From: Eulemur rufifrons
Taxonomy: Eukaryota > Chordata > Mammalia > Primates > Lemuridae
Length of the DNA: 64,000 nucleotides
Assembly: GCF_041146395.1 (NCBI RefSeq)
Contig: NC_090999.1
Location: 71,367,001 to 71,431,000, forward strand
Direction: 5' to 3'
Numbering within the stretch: the stretch's first letter is position 1; each line of letters opens with the position of its first letter. The position numbers were made by a program, and so were the translations under genes. The notes under the pieces are model-generated. The model was not told where the DNA came from and searched no databases. It saw only the letters and a program-made list of their open reading frames with translations. Positions 1-10,789 of the stretch are shown here, piece after piece.

Positions 1-190
1 ATTAATTGAATATATTTGGCTAAATTTCCTGTACACATAAGAGAACTAAAATTTTCAGCATTTAGTAGCGTTGTTTAAAAACCTTTGCCAAGGTCAGCAT
101 TTTAAAAGCATTGATTCTAAGTCGGGGAGGCCTTCCCTTGCGACCCCATCTCAAATTACAAAGCATCCCCAACTTTCCCAGTACATTTCC

Positions 191-216
191 TTTGTTTTTG
201 TTGTTGTTGTTGTTTT
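191..216. repeat. GTT-rich simple repeat
   Basis: Short run of TTG/GTT triplets in T-rich DNA. No associated element is visible. Confidence 0.8.
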
Positions 217-254
217 GACTATCTAACGTTAAATATCATATTTACTGTGTTTAT

Positions 255-400
255 TTTCAGTTTCTCTCTATCAGAACATAAACTCCATGAGGGCAGGGAC
301 ACTGATCTGTTTTAGTCGACATTGCAATTACCTAGAGCAGTACCTGGCACATAGTTGGCACTGAGTAAATATTTGTTGAGTGAATAAATAAATGAACTTT
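255..400 (+). repeat. L2 LINE 3' end
   Basis: Reads through the characteristic L2 3' UTR words in order: a stretch like CTCCATGAGGGCAGGGAC, then the 'cctggcacatagt' block, ending in a TGAATAAATAAATGAA-type tail. An adjacent ATTCATTCATTCATTCAACAG stretch (about 413-435) looks like a second L2-type fragment in the other orientation. Old and diverged; no function expected. Confidence 0.8.
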
Positions 401-819
401 AAGACACCCAGCATTCATTCATTCATTCAACAGATATTTAAGCAGACACCGTGTACCTGTGTCTCATAGCCATTAAGTTAACACTTTATTAAACATGCAA
501 TTTTAAGCTCCCCAATGTCCCAGGAGTCTATGATTTTCAGCATCTATTTGGTATACTATTGAAGAACTCACTGTATTCAATAGGGCCTTACTGATTTGTA
601 AGAATTAACACACATTAACAAGATTTCCACAGGTATAGTTTAAACACTAAGAGTACTGTATCTTATATTACTGTAAGTGAATCATGTGCTTTTAGAGAAT
701 GGGAAAGAACCAAAGAAATGAGAAATCTTCAAATCGTACAAATCATGACGTACTTGGCCAAATTAGGCCATGCTTTCTGGCACTTGCCAATTTCTAGAGG
801 CCAGGGCCCTTACAGCGTT

Positions 820-1012
820 GTTTTGGGGAGCACATGCCTGAGCTTGAATGCTGGCTCCGACACTTGCTAACTGCGTCACTTTCAGCATGTTCCTTGGTCT
901 TTTTGTATCTCAGTGTCTGCATCTGAAAAGTTGGGTTGTTGTGAGGATGAAATGAGATAATACATATACAGAGCTAGGGCAGTGCCTGACGTGTAGTATC
1001 TGCTCAGTGATG
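820..1012 (+). repeat. MIR SINE
   Basis: Follows the MIR consensus: a tRNA-derived head with 'gaatgctggctccgacacttgctaactg', a core with GTTGTGAGGATGAAATGAGA, and the 'gcagtgcctgacgtgtagta' 3' part. About 190 bp, well diverged. Confidence 0.85.
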
Positions 1013-1625
1013 TCAGTGCTGGTGGAGGCTCTACCTAGCTCAAAGTTTCTAAACTTTGCTTGTTTTTGGATTTTGTTTGTATTAATATTTGGAAATGGTG
1101 TCTATAACATTTTTCTCACATGGGAAGCAAGTGGCAAACTGAATAGAAAATATACTCAACGCATAAACACTCTTTTTCACATGTTCTACATTTGTTTGGT
1201 TTTTTAAAATTAAGTACTGTGTCATTCACACTCTAATATTTTTGCCTGACTGGAGAAAGAGAAACCATGATTATTAAGTGTTGTCTAGTTAGCTTAGCCC
1301 AGTATTGCTTTCACTGTCAGGAGAGCCAGGGATTATGTACACCGTGTACACTGTGTTCCAGAACGGAAAAACAAAGGACAGAGGCTTGTGAATTCAAGGA
1401 AGAAGTTGGGGAGCACAGTTTTCAAGTGCACTGTGCCCTGGGGACTTGTGTCTGGCATGGTGCCACTGGGGGAGAGACGGCAGAAAATGCAACCGGAACT
1501 TGTGAGGACTCAACATTGCAATGGGGTCTGGACGCTGCTTCCTGGCAATGCAATCTTGATTCAGTCCCCTGACTTCTCAGAGAAGTAGAAAAGAGTGAAG
1601 AGCAAATGCTGTGTAGGCAGAGACC
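1013..1625. other. Unique DNA, no gene recognised
   Basis: No repeat family or exon structure recognised. A 101-codon open frame at 1267-1572 has no domain, signal peptide or codon-level support and overlaps a second frame, so it is treated as chance. Confidence 0.5.
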
Positions 1626-1629
1626 TCAC

Positions 1630-1765
1630 ATCGAATCCTTCTGCTAATTAATTAGCTGTGGACTTGGAGCCAAAGTCTTAATTTTCTCATCTGTATGTTG
1701 GCCATAAAAAAAAAAATCTCTCTTATAGTGCTGATAAGAGAAAGCATAAGTTAAATCACTTTGCA
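1630..1765 (+). repeat. MIR SINE fragment
   Basis: Contains the MIR-like progression 'attagctgtggacttggagccaaagtcttaattttctcatctgta', interrupted by an A11 run near 1708. Only the middle of the element is present. Confidence 0.6.
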
Positions 1766-1827
1766 CTGCACCTGTGTTAAAATCACTTTTAATAAAAGAT
1801 GCACGCTAAATTGTTGTCGCTATAATG

Positions 1828-1900
1828 ATGGGGAATGCCAGCACCTACCTTAAAAGATTTCGGGACTACATGAGATATATAAAGCACATAGTACCTGTTT
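1828..1900 (+). repeat. MIR SINE 3' fragment
   Basis: Matches the MIR 3' core: a 'gcacctacctt' block, then 'acatgagatatataaagcacatagtacctg'. It follows the preceding MIR fragment by about 60 bp; they may be two insertions or a split copy. Confidence 0.6.
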
Positions 1901-3430
1901 TAAAAATATTCTTACCTACTTCCGTCTTGGCTTTCCTGGGAAGTGGTGTGATTCTCATACTTCTTTGGAGAGTAATTTCCACCTTCTGCTTCCTTTTCTC
2001 CTTTCCAGCAGCATCTCAGCTCTGTCTCTGTGAGTGATGCTCACACAGTGCCTCTGCCCACATCTCCTGCTTCGTGATCATGAAATGCAAGCTTCCAAGG
2101 AGGATGGCAAGATGGGCCACTTAGCAAATGCCACACATTCCATCTTCTTGAGCTTTTCCACTGAAAACACACCCACCCACACCCCTCTCTTCTTCCCGAA
2201 GATGACTACTCAGTACTGAAAATCACAGAATTCTGACGCTAAATCGAGTTCAGTCCAGAGGTGGAAAACCGAGAGCCTGAGGGCCAGTGCAGCCCAGAGA
2301 CATTTTGTTTCACCTGCCTAGGGTTGGCGTAACTGGTGTTTTAAAAATTTCTAATTATTATTTTAATATATTATAATAACAAGTCAGATAGATACTTCAA
2401 ATTAAAACATCACACACAGAGACACACACATATTTCTGGTTACTCTGAAAAGTGGGGCACTCTGGCAACACAAAGCTCGGATTCTGCACCCCCCACGGCC
2501 ACCCCCACGACAATGGTTTGGAGTGGAGTGGCTGCCCCCTTATCCTCTGGACCCAGCTCCCACCACTGTCTGCCTTTATTATGTTACTATTACCCGCATG
2601 GCTCCTGTCCATGCAATAGCCCAGTTCTTTCCATTCACAGATATGGGACCGGAAGCCAACTAAGGCTCAGTGCTGCTTACAGATCACAGGCTGAGCCAGT
2701 AACTGAGTGGGTATAAACTCTAGTTTTTAGACCCTTGGTCCCGTGCTTCTTTTATCTCCTTAGCTGAAAGTCATGGAAGACCATGATTGAGTGGAGGACA
2801 GGTTTACAAATGTTTTATGATTAATTTTCAAACATCTTGGCCTATTATCTTTTCTCAGTTAGAACATGAGGAAATAAATAGAAGCAAATCCCCAGGTTTG
2901 ATCTTGCTCTTCAGTCTCATGTCCTCCCTTCTGCTTTACAGCTCTCGGCCACACCCACTGCACCCTGGTCCCAGGTTGCAGGGCACTGGCCCTGCTTGTG
3001 GGCAATGTTCAGTGAAAGCTAGACGACCTCGTCTGATACCACTGATCCAGGGATGCACGCTCACGTGCCCGCTGGGGCCAGGCAGTTAACTCCATGCGCA
3101 TGACGGGCTGGGGCAACCCGGAGGCTGTCACAACCCGGAGGCTGTCACCTCTGGAGGCAGAGCACAGCCCTCCCTCCGCTCCTGCTGACGGTTGCGATGA
3201 GGGAATCCTGGTGCTGTCAGATCCTTTCATGCTTTTATTTCTAAGGAGAAGCCCCAAATCAGAATTGTATATGAAATCATCTGGCTTTCCACTTGGCAGC
3301 TAAATCACATTTTAAAGTAAAACCATTTTGGCTGAAGAAAACTAAGCCTCAACAGTTTGTGACCCCTGCCAAGGAGGAGTCTAGGTGAAAAATAAAGAGC
3401 TGACTAATCTAATCCCTGCTGCTGAAGGGG
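1901..3430. other. Mostly unclassified DNA with one tandem duplication
   Basis: No gene recognised. It holds a CA/GA-rich patch at 2404-2432, a weak hAT-like stretch near 2255-2340 and a perfect 17-bp tandem duplication at 3114-3147 (unit CAACCCGGAGGCTGTCA). GC content rises around 2950-3200. Open frames of up to 100 codons here overlap on both strands and show no domain. Confidence 0.5.
3114..3147. repeat. 17-bp perfect tandem duplication
   Basis: CAACCCGGAGGCTGTCA occurs at 3114-3130 and again immediately at 3131-3147 with no mismatch, consistent with a recent slippage or duplication event. Confidence 0.95.
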
Positions 3431-3640
3431 CAGAGCAAGAGACACAGAAAGCATTGAGCTTTGGTTTCAGACAGACTTGGTTTGAATCTCAGTTCTGTTG
3501 CTGCTCCTGTGTGATGCTGGCCAAGTCACTTTATCTCTGAGTTTCAAAACCCTCATTTGAAAAAGGCTTTTAATAATCCCTGAAGGAGTTGAGGACCAAA
3601 GAAAAAATATAGGTGCAATGCATGGCACAAAACAAGCGCT
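3430..3640 (+). repeat. MIR SINE
   Basis: Near full-length MIR: 'cagacttggtttgaatctcag' head, 'gtgatgctggccaagtcactttatctctgag' middle, and a degenerate 3' part ending near 'gcaatgcatggcaca'. Confidence 0.85.
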
Positions 3641-4440
3641 GAGACTATCTCAGCTCCTTCTTCCTCTGCTAATACCATCTTGGTTGTTGCAGAATGGTGT
3701 ATTTGAATTCACATCTACGTACTGTTGCTCTGTTTCTTTTCTTCTGTCTCAGAGTACCATGAAAATGATGGTTTGGAGACTGCCCCTACTCTCTTGGTTC
3801 TCTCATGCTTGCTGTCTCAGATCCAGTACTGGAAATGATCCTTTAGAAAGAGATAAACTGTACTGAATGTTACCTGGTGCAATTAAGAGACATTTCAAAC
3901 AAGCCATTATTTATGGCCTTAAGACAGGAATCAGCAATTAAATACATTCAAATATGATATTACAATATAACAATTCACTGAGAAAAAATATGCTATATTC
4001 CCAAGTAGCATTTCAATTAAAACAACACATACATATCAGAACAATCCAGAAATGCCAGCAAATTCATATGTTCCACTTTATTTTTAGACATATTTCAATA
4101 CTCATGACCAAAATACATATTTTATAGTTTTTTTTTTTCCTGGAAAAATTAAGATATTCCCCCACTGTATTTAGATGAACTTTCAGAGAATTTTAAATGT
4201 TTTTTAACATAATGAAAGCTTTCAGACAGAGGGATGACAACAGAAATGCCCACCTCCTCCCTTGATGCCCACCTCCTCCTTACCAAAGGAGGGGTAATTC
4301 TAGATATTAATACATTCAATTTTCAGGGGTGGGGATGGGATGTGTGAGGCAAGTCTCAATTTCCCTAGGCATATCTGAGTTTTAAAGGAAATGTTCCCAT
4401 GACAAAAATAAAAAATATTTGATAAAAATCTTTTTATACA
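3641..4440. other. Unique AT-rich DNA
   Basis: No repeat family or exon recognised. Contains a T-run near 4129-4138 and a 19-bp-spaced imperfect tandem duplication at 4246-4281 (unit ATGCCCACCTCCTCC followed by a short spacer), next to a complementary GGAGG stretch. Confidence 0.5.
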
Positions 4441-5300
4441 TCTCCCTATAATTTTTTTCATAGCTTAGAAGAGGTCTGAGAGTTGTGTGATGTAGCCGTT
4501 GCTAGGGAAACTTGCTTTTTAGTGAGCAGCAATTTTCCAAAGCAGATGCATTTCCTCTCTAACTAATGAGTGTGTAAATGGTACCTCTATTGCTTTTTGC
4601 CTCCATATTTTGGAAACAACTTGAACTATTTGCTTAGGACAGCAGACATCTGCTTTATAAAATTGAAGCGGATAGACTCCTAGTGTGTCTTATTTATATG
4701 CAACTTGTGATGCATATTTCAAAAGCACATTTGCTGTTTTGCACTTTCTTGTTAGAAGACATTTTACACCTGTTAATTGCAGAAATAATTGCTTAGATTT
4801 TTTTTTTTTTTTTTAAAGGTCCCCTCTGGAAGGTTTAACTATGTTTGGTTGCATTGTGCATTTCATTCCCACAAATCCAACCGCAGAGAGGGGAACTTTA
4901 CTGATTTGGACTGGAAAGCAGGCTGGAAGTCACGCTGCATAATAGCAAACTGAATATTGTCATGCAAAGTTGGGTGGGAGCAAGGCTATTTCAGAGGCAA
5001 TAACGTTTCCTTCCAGTTCACCGATCTACTAATTTCTATTCACTTTAAACTGCTCTTGTATTTTTCAGAGAAAAAAGCTATTTTCTACCATTTGCACTGT
5101 TCTAATCTTTGGCTTTGAACAAAATCTGTCTGGATAACAAGGAGATATAGTCACCCTCCTGCTTTTATGGACAGCTGGCAATGGGTCCAAACACATGCAA
5201 ATAAGGAATATAGCTATTTCCATAAAAGGTGGGGCCACATGCCCTCTAATTATGCTCTCTGATTGTAGGAATGGGAGAAAGATAGATTTAAGGAATTAGG
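4440..5300. promoter_or_regulatory. Candidate noncoding regulatory element cluster
   Basis: Repeat-free apart from a T16 run near 4800. It carries a near-palindromic RFX/X-box-like site at 4498-4511 (GTTGCTAGGGAAAC), an E-box CAGCTG at 5172-5177, a consensus octamer ATGCAAAT at 5195-5202 and a perfect CArG box CCATAAAAGG at 5220-5229. The lack of old repeats and the motif grouping resemble conserved enhancers. Function and target are inferred; conservation was not tested. Confidence 0.35.
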
Positions 5301-6165
5301 AAAGGAAAGGGCTAGAAAATGAGGGCAGCAGCTTGGAAAAAATAAAGGATTATCTGAGCAAAAGACAATGTACTGGCATTTTTTCCAGTATCTCCCTCCC
5401 TGAAACAGTTCTCTAAAAGTTTCTAAATTGGGGGGCTTTTTATAGGGCCACTGAAATGCAAGAATATTGGCCTGCTTGTTAGTGTAACCTTATAAGAAGA
5501 CCTCTATTGATACGATTATGCAAGATTATACATGACTTTTTTTCTTTTTTAAAAATCAGTTACTCATTTTTTTTCTTGAAAGTTTTGTACCTCTTGACTA
5601 TGTCTTTTAAAGGGATTAAAGCTGTACTAGTCTCTCGTATATTATGTGGATGATTTTAGATCTCCATTAATTCAACTTGAAGCTTTTAAAAAATTATATT
5701 AGGCAAAGCATATAGTTTCTTAATATAATATAGTTTCAGGCTGAATTGGCATTCTACTTGTGGCATGTGTAAGAGAGAATGGCAAGGAATGTATTATTTT
5801 TCTAATACATCTTATTGCAAGGATTAACAGGAGGATTCTAATGCCTGTGGTATGAGAACTGAATTTTCCAAGTTACTTTGGATTGTAACAGGGACTGCCT
5901 CTGTGGGTTTGGTGAGGTTATTACCCGCTTTTCCCATCTGTGCATTGAGAAGATGAATTACCTGCTTCTAGGGGATCATGAGTTTGTTTTTTTTTTCTGA
6001 GTTACACATGGGAATAAAGTTTCTATTCTTGATGGCCGTTTTTTTTGTTGTTGTTGTTGTTGTTTTTAACTAAACTCTAGACTTTATTTAAATTTCACCA
6101 GATTTCCCATTAATGTCCTCTTTCTGTTCCAAGATCCAATGTAGATTTTTGTCTTCCTCTTTCCC
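5301..6165. other. Unique AT-rich DNA
   Basis: No gene or clear repeat apart from a GTT triplet run near 6045-6062 and a few T-runs. Confidence 0.5.
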
Positions 6166-6169
6166 CAAT

Positions 6170-6945
6170 CTTTTCTGGTCTGTGACAGTTTCTGAATCTT
6201 TCCTTTTTTTTTTTTTTAAGACCTTGACAGTCTTGAGAAATATTGACTAGGTATTCAGTAGAATGTCCTAAATCTGGGTTTGTCTGATTTTTTTTTTTTA
6301 CTAGGATTATGGGTTCTTGGAAAGACTACCACTGAGGCAAAGTGCCTTTTCTGTCACATCATATCAGGGTTACATGGTACCTATATGCCATCACTGGTTA
6401 TGTTAACCTTTATCACTTGGTTAAGGTGGTGTCTGCCAGGCTTATATGCTATGAAGTTACTATTTCACTTTTCCCTACTCTACTCTTTGGAAAGGAGTTT
6501 CTTCCATCTAGTCCACACACAAGGGGATGATGTGGAAATTAATCTCCACTTCCTGAAGGGGGTTGTGTATATCTACATACACTACTGGGAATTCTCCAGT
6601 AAGGAAAATTTGTCTCTTCTAGCCAATTTATTTATTTATGCATTAATTTATTTATATTAGTATGGATTCTTGTACATTTATTTTATACCTGGGTTATAAT
6701 TCAATACTGCTTATTTTGTTTGCTCAAATCTAGTGAAAATCAAATTAAGTCTGAAGTTTAGTTAAAAAAATAACTCCCACCTTTGGCCATGGAAGTTCTT
6801 TCAGATTGGATCCTGTGCTCCTTTGACATACCCTCATTCTTTTGTTGCTTTTGTTTTAGCACTTCCATACTTTCTGGTACTTCAAGAGGCTCTCCCCTAG
6901 ATTCAATGAATAGGCAATTTAAGGTAGCTATACTTTTATTCATGT
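6170..6945. repeat. Old L1-derived fragment
   Basis: I recognise a widely repeated mammalian L1M-type stretch: 'cacatcatatcagggttacatgg', 'cacttggttaaggtggtgtctgccagg', the TTTATTTATTTATG-rich block, then a part around 'ttggccatggaagttctttcag' and 'cctttgacata'. The 126-codon open frame at 6280-6660 lies inside it and is not a gene. Subfamily and orientation are not assigned. Confidence 0.6.
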
Positions 6946-7071
6946 TGGGTCAGTTATAACCAGTATGAACATGTAATATCATATCATGATGTCCTGAATG
7001 TCACAGACCATAGTAATTATAACATTTTGTTATTTTTCGCTAATTTTTTAGTTGAAATGGTCATTTGATGA

Positions 7072-7822
7072 TGTTATAAGCTGAATTGTGTACTCACTCA
7101 CCCCAGGTTGAAGTCCTAACCCTCAGTATCTCACAATGTAATTAATTGTATTTGGAAACTGGATCTTTAAAGAAGTAATTAAGATTAAATAAGGTCATAA
7201 GGTAGGCAGGCCTTTGTCCTAGTCAGCTTGGGCTGCTATACCAAAATACTGTAGACTGGGTGGCTTAAACAACAGAGAACTATTTCTCAAAGTTCTTGAG
7301 GCTGAGAAGCCCAAGATCAAGGTGCTGGCAAATTCAGTTTCAGTGAGAGCCCTCCTTCTAGCTCACAGACGAACGCTTTCTTGCTATAGCCTCCTATAGT
7401 GGGAAGACAGAGAGCTTTGGTCTCTTTTTCTAAGGAGATGAATCCCATCATGGGGATCCCACACTCGTGACCTCATGCAAACCTAACTACCCCTCAAAGG
7501 CTCAGCCTCTAAATACTATCACATTGAGTATTAGGACTTCAACATGAATTTTGGGGAGACACATTCATTCCGTAACAGCCCTAATCCAATATGACTGGTG
7601 TCCTTATTAGAAGAGATTAGGACAAAGACATACACAGACCCAAGGCCCATAGCAAGAGGGTGGTCATCTGCAAGTCAAGGAGAGAGGCTCCAGAAGAAAC
7701 AAAACCTGTTGACATTATCATTTTGAACTTCTAGCCTCCAAAACTGTGAGAAAATAAATTCCTGTTGTTTAAGTCACCCAGCTTGTGGTACTTGTTTTGG
7801 TAGCTCAAGCACACTAATGTTA

Positions 7823-7824
<2 letters not shown>
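7072..7824 (+). mobile_element. MLT1B-type MaLR LTR, split by a later insertion
   Basis: Sense MLT1 LTR beginning TGTTATAAGCTGAATTGTGT and ending near a 'ctccaaaactgtgag...cacccagcttgtggtac' block. It is interrupted at 7215-7577 by another LTR in the opposite orientation; the two MLT1 halves (7072-7214 and 7583-7824) read through in consensus order. The 3' end runs into a CA repeat, hiding its target duplication. Confidence 0.8.
7215..7577 (-). mobile_element. MaLR LTR (MLT1/MST type) nested antisense
   Basis: Antisense solo LTR, 363 bp, starting TGTCCTAGTCAGCTTGGGC and ending in 'cgtaaca'. It is flanked by 5-bp target duplications GCCTT (7210-7214) and GCCCT (7578-7582), one mismatch. It contains the recognisable antisense words 'gactgggtggcttaaacaacag' and 'cttcaacatgaattttgggg'. 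Confidence 0.85.

Positions 7825-7855
<31 letters not shown>
7823..7855. repeat. (CA)n microsatellite
   Basis: About 16 CA units immediately after the MLT1 LTR. On the minus strand they give part of a 154-codon open frame (7774-8238) that is not a gene. Confidence 0.95.
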
Positions 7856-7856
<1 letters not shown>

Positions 7857-7894
7857 GCTCATGCATATTAGCAGTCTCAGTCGTGTGGGAGAAA

Positions 7895-8145
7895 GGCATT
7901 AATGAAATGATGAAAAGATGATTATAAATAGTGAGGGGAAAAAAGTCCAGGGAGTGTGATGTCATCAAACAAAGGCATCTTATCCAATCTGGGTTAGTGT
8001 GGGGTGGGAAAGAGAAGGAGTGGGCAAGTAAGTTTTTACTGAGGAAGTGACATTTGAGCTGAGAGCTGAAAACACCAGAAGGCCAGAGTGTAGACATCAA
8101 GAGCAAAGAGGCTAAGATGAGGCTGGCAAGGTAGACAAGCATATT
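7895..8145 (-). repeat. L2 LINE, antisense
   Basis: Contains the antisense L2 3' UTR signature 'ggaagtgacatttgagctgagagctgaaa' followed by 'ggccagagtgtagac'. Diverged. Confidence 0.7.
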
Positions 8146-8227
8146 ACAAAAATCTGATCTTAATCTCTCAGTAACTTGCTTTCTTAAGTTAGTATTTTTA
8201 TTCACATCATTAAAAATTCTCTTAAAA

Positions 8228-8405
8228 TAGGCTTTCAAACCGTGGTCCCAGAATCCTGGGTGTCTTGGAGTGTACCATGGTTAGGGCCTGGATCTGGGAA
8301 GCTGAATTTACTTCAACTTGAGCATCAGCTTGAAAGAATGCTTTTATTTGCATAAGTTTCTATAAACTTTTTACTTCAACAAAGGGTTCTACCCAGAAAA
8401 ATTTT
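8228..8405. repeat. Possible hAT-type DNA transposon relic
   Basis: Begins 'ggctttcaaaccgtgg' and ends 'attttgaaaactcactgt', resembling the inverted ends of hAT-Charlie nonautonomous elements. Interior not assigned to a family. Confidence 0.4.
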
Positions 8406-8684
8406 GAAAACTCACTGTTCTGCAAGATGATTTTTAATGATACATGCTCGTCCATTATATGGGTGTGTTTTACCATATTCAACCAAACTTCTGTAGCTGA
8501 ATATGCTATTTAGGTCACTTTTAATGTTTTACTAATGGACAACTATGATGAGCTTCTCTATTTCAGATTTTTGTGCACATAACTGATTTGTGTAATAAAA
8601 CTGATTCTTTCCTCAGAATTCCTCAGGATTCTTTCCACATACAACTGACTCCATTCTTAGGAGTGGAATAGCTGGGTCAAAGGG

Positions 8685-9664
8685 TATATTAGTTATAATA
8701 CTACATAGTAAATCACTCCAAAATTTAGGGCTTAAAACAAAAATAATCTTTTAGTATTGGGTCAGGGATTTAGGAGTGTCTAGGCAGGGTTTCTCATGAG
8801 GCTGCTGTCAGAGGTTGGCTGGAGCTGTAGTCATTAGAAGGCTTGACCAAGACTACAGGGTCCATTCCATGGTGTCTCATGTACATGACTGGCAAATTGG
8901 TGCTGGTTGTAGATGGGATGACCTCATTCTTCCCCACGTAGGTTTTTCCTTAAGGCTGCTTGAGTGTCTTCACATGTGGCAGCTAATCTCCCCAGAACCA
9001 AACATTCCAGAAAGCAAGACAGAAGTTGCAATGCCATGGAAATCACACATTATTACTTCTGCCGTATTCCACTGGTCACTGTGGTAGGCAGAATAATGAC
9101 CCTTCAAAGATGTTTACATCCTAAAACAAGGAACCTGTCAATATCTTATCTTATATGGCAAAAGGGAACTTGCAGGTGTGATTTCAGGATTTTGAGATGG
9201 GGAGAGTAGCCTGGATTATCCAGGTGGGTCCAATGTAATCACAGGGGTTCTTATAAGCAAAATATGGAGCAGGAGAACTACAGTCAGAGAAGGAGATATG
9301 ACTGCAGAAGCAGATGTCAGGGAAGTGACTGGTGGCTGGAAGAAGGCCATGAGGCAAGGAATGCAAACAGCCTTTAGAAGCTGGAAAAGGGAAGAAAACA
9401 GAATCTTGCACAGATGGTCCAGAGAAACTCGCAACCCTATTGACACCTTGATCTTAGTCCAATGTGACCCACGTTGAATGTATGACCCCAGAACTCTAAA
9501 AGAATAAATTTGTGTTGTTTTAAGCCACTAAGCTTGTGGTAATTTCTTACAGCAGCAATAATGCAGTCACACAGCCATAATTCATGCCAGGAGGGAGCTA
9601 TACAAAGGAGTGAATACCTGGTGGCAAGGGTCATCTGGAGCAATCCTGGCTGATGTTCACCACA
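8685..9664 (-). mobile_element. MLT1C/D-type LTR, antisense, itself interrupted
   Basis: Antisense MaLR LTR starting TATATTAGTTATAAT and ending 'gttcaccaca'. It is flanked by a perfect 5-bp target duplication AAGGG (8680-8684 and 9665-9669). Without the inner insertion it is about 490 bp. The diagnostic part 'aggagtgaatacctggtggcaagggtcatct' lies after the inner element. Confidence 0.8.
9080..9565 (+). mobile_element. MLT1C/D-type solo LTR, innermost insertion
   Basis: Complete 486-bp sense LTR from TGTGGTAGGCAGAATAATG to 'cagcagcaataatgca', flanked by perfect 5-bp duplications GTCAC (9075-9079 and 9566-9570). It includes 'gagatggggagagtagcctggattatccaggtgggtccaatgtaatcacaggg' and a polyadenylation-region AATAAATTTGTGTTGTTTTA. 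Confidence 0.9.
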
Positions 9665-9770
9665 AAGGGTGTGCCCACTTTTAAGGTTTTGATATCTATA
9701 TTGTTAAATTGCCACCTACATATATTTTGTGAATCTCTACAACTAGAAATTTGAATAAATACAGATTCAG

Positions 9771-10585
9771 TGAGATCAGAGAAGCTGTCTTTCAAATGAC
9801 CAATATTTCCAGCTCATGCATCTTCTTATGACAGAGAATATGAAGGGGAAGTAGGTTCTTTAGTTGTCTGGGTGTCTTTCCTCCTGATGTAACAGGAAGG
9901 TAGGTAGAAAACGGGAGGTTGGCAGCCAAAAGACCTATCCCTATGTCTTTTGAGACCATTTTCTTTTCCCACCACAGTTTATTCTGACCCCCTTCATGAA
10001 AAGTAAATTCCAAGTTGTAGTTCCATAAATATATTTTCACTTAACAGAATTTAACAACGATGTCAGATTCTAAAGCCAAGAGATTCCTAAATATAGCTGA
10101 ATTTTCTGTTTTCTTTAAGTATTATTCTGAGATGTGTTTCTCAACCAGGTGAACACTGTTATACTGTTCCAAAATGAGGAGCTTGAAATAAAGACCCTTG
10201 TTTAAGAGGAAACAATTGATTTCCATAGCAGCTAGAGTGAGCTTATTCTAGCAGAAGGCAAAGTCTCTGCTGGAGAAAACCTAAAAATGCTTATCTCTGA
10301 CTCCCTGTTAATCATGCCTAATATCTGAATGTGTTTCCGTAATGCTGACATTACAACCTTGGGCCACAGTGAATGAGGAAAGACTTATTTTTTTCTACAG
10401 TGTATCTACTGCCCAACAGAGTAATACTGAGCAGGGGTCTTTCTAATTTTGAAAGTAATTTTTTTTCCTTGAAAGATATAAAATGCTTTAAAAATGAATT
10501 AAACTAAAAACAGATATGCTAGTAAGCAGATGCTATTTCTAGCAAGGAAGTCTAGGTCCATCACTATGCTTTCTCAGGCTTTCTC
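9771..10585. other. Unclassified DNA
   Basis: No gene or confident repeat identified. A-rich and T-rich runs only; open frames are short. Confidence 0.45.
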
Positions 10586-10589
10586 TAAT

Positions 10590-10700
10590 AGATGCACAGA
10601 ATTTCTCAGCCAAAGGGGATTTAGAGACTGCTTAGTTCCCCTTATTTTATAAATGAGGAATCTGAGGCCTAGAGGCTTGATCTGCCATGAGAACTCAGGA
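10590..10700 (-). repeat. MIR SINE fragment, antisense
   Basis: The 'ttattttataaatgaggaatctgaggcctagagg' block is the antisense MIR core. Confidence 0.65.
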
Positions 10701-10789
10701 CATGTGAGTACTAACTAGACTAGGACAAAGAAATAAAATATTTTATTTATTATTCAAGTGGCTTTATTCTTTATGTTTTCCCTTCTCCC

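Larger units (their letters stand above)
8410..9770 (-). mobile_element. Old L1-like LINE, antisense, interrupted
   Basis: The outer element is seen at 8410-8684 ('aggagtggaatagctgggtcaaaggg') and resumes at 9665 ('aaagggtgtgcccacttttaaggttt...taaattgccacc'). These are antisense old-L1 words that join once the LTR insertion at 8685-9664 is removed. Confidence 0.6.

Noticed and set aside
820..1012. tRNA-like box A/B sequences in MIR elements
   Set aside because: These are the tRNA-derived heads of MIR SINEs, not tRNA genes; the same applies to the other MIRs.
1267..1572. 101-codon cysteine-rich plus-strand frame
   Set aside because: Cysteines are unevenly placed, there is no signal peptide, and a second overlapping frame is equally open; not supported as a gene.
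2255..2340. hAT-like stretch with 'gggccagtgcagcccagagacattttgtt'
   Set aside because: Only one short block resembles a DNA transposon; ends could not be found.
7774..8238. 154-codon minus-strand open frame
   Set aside because: The longest frame in the window, but it reads through a CA microsatellite and antisense L2; no domain or start context.
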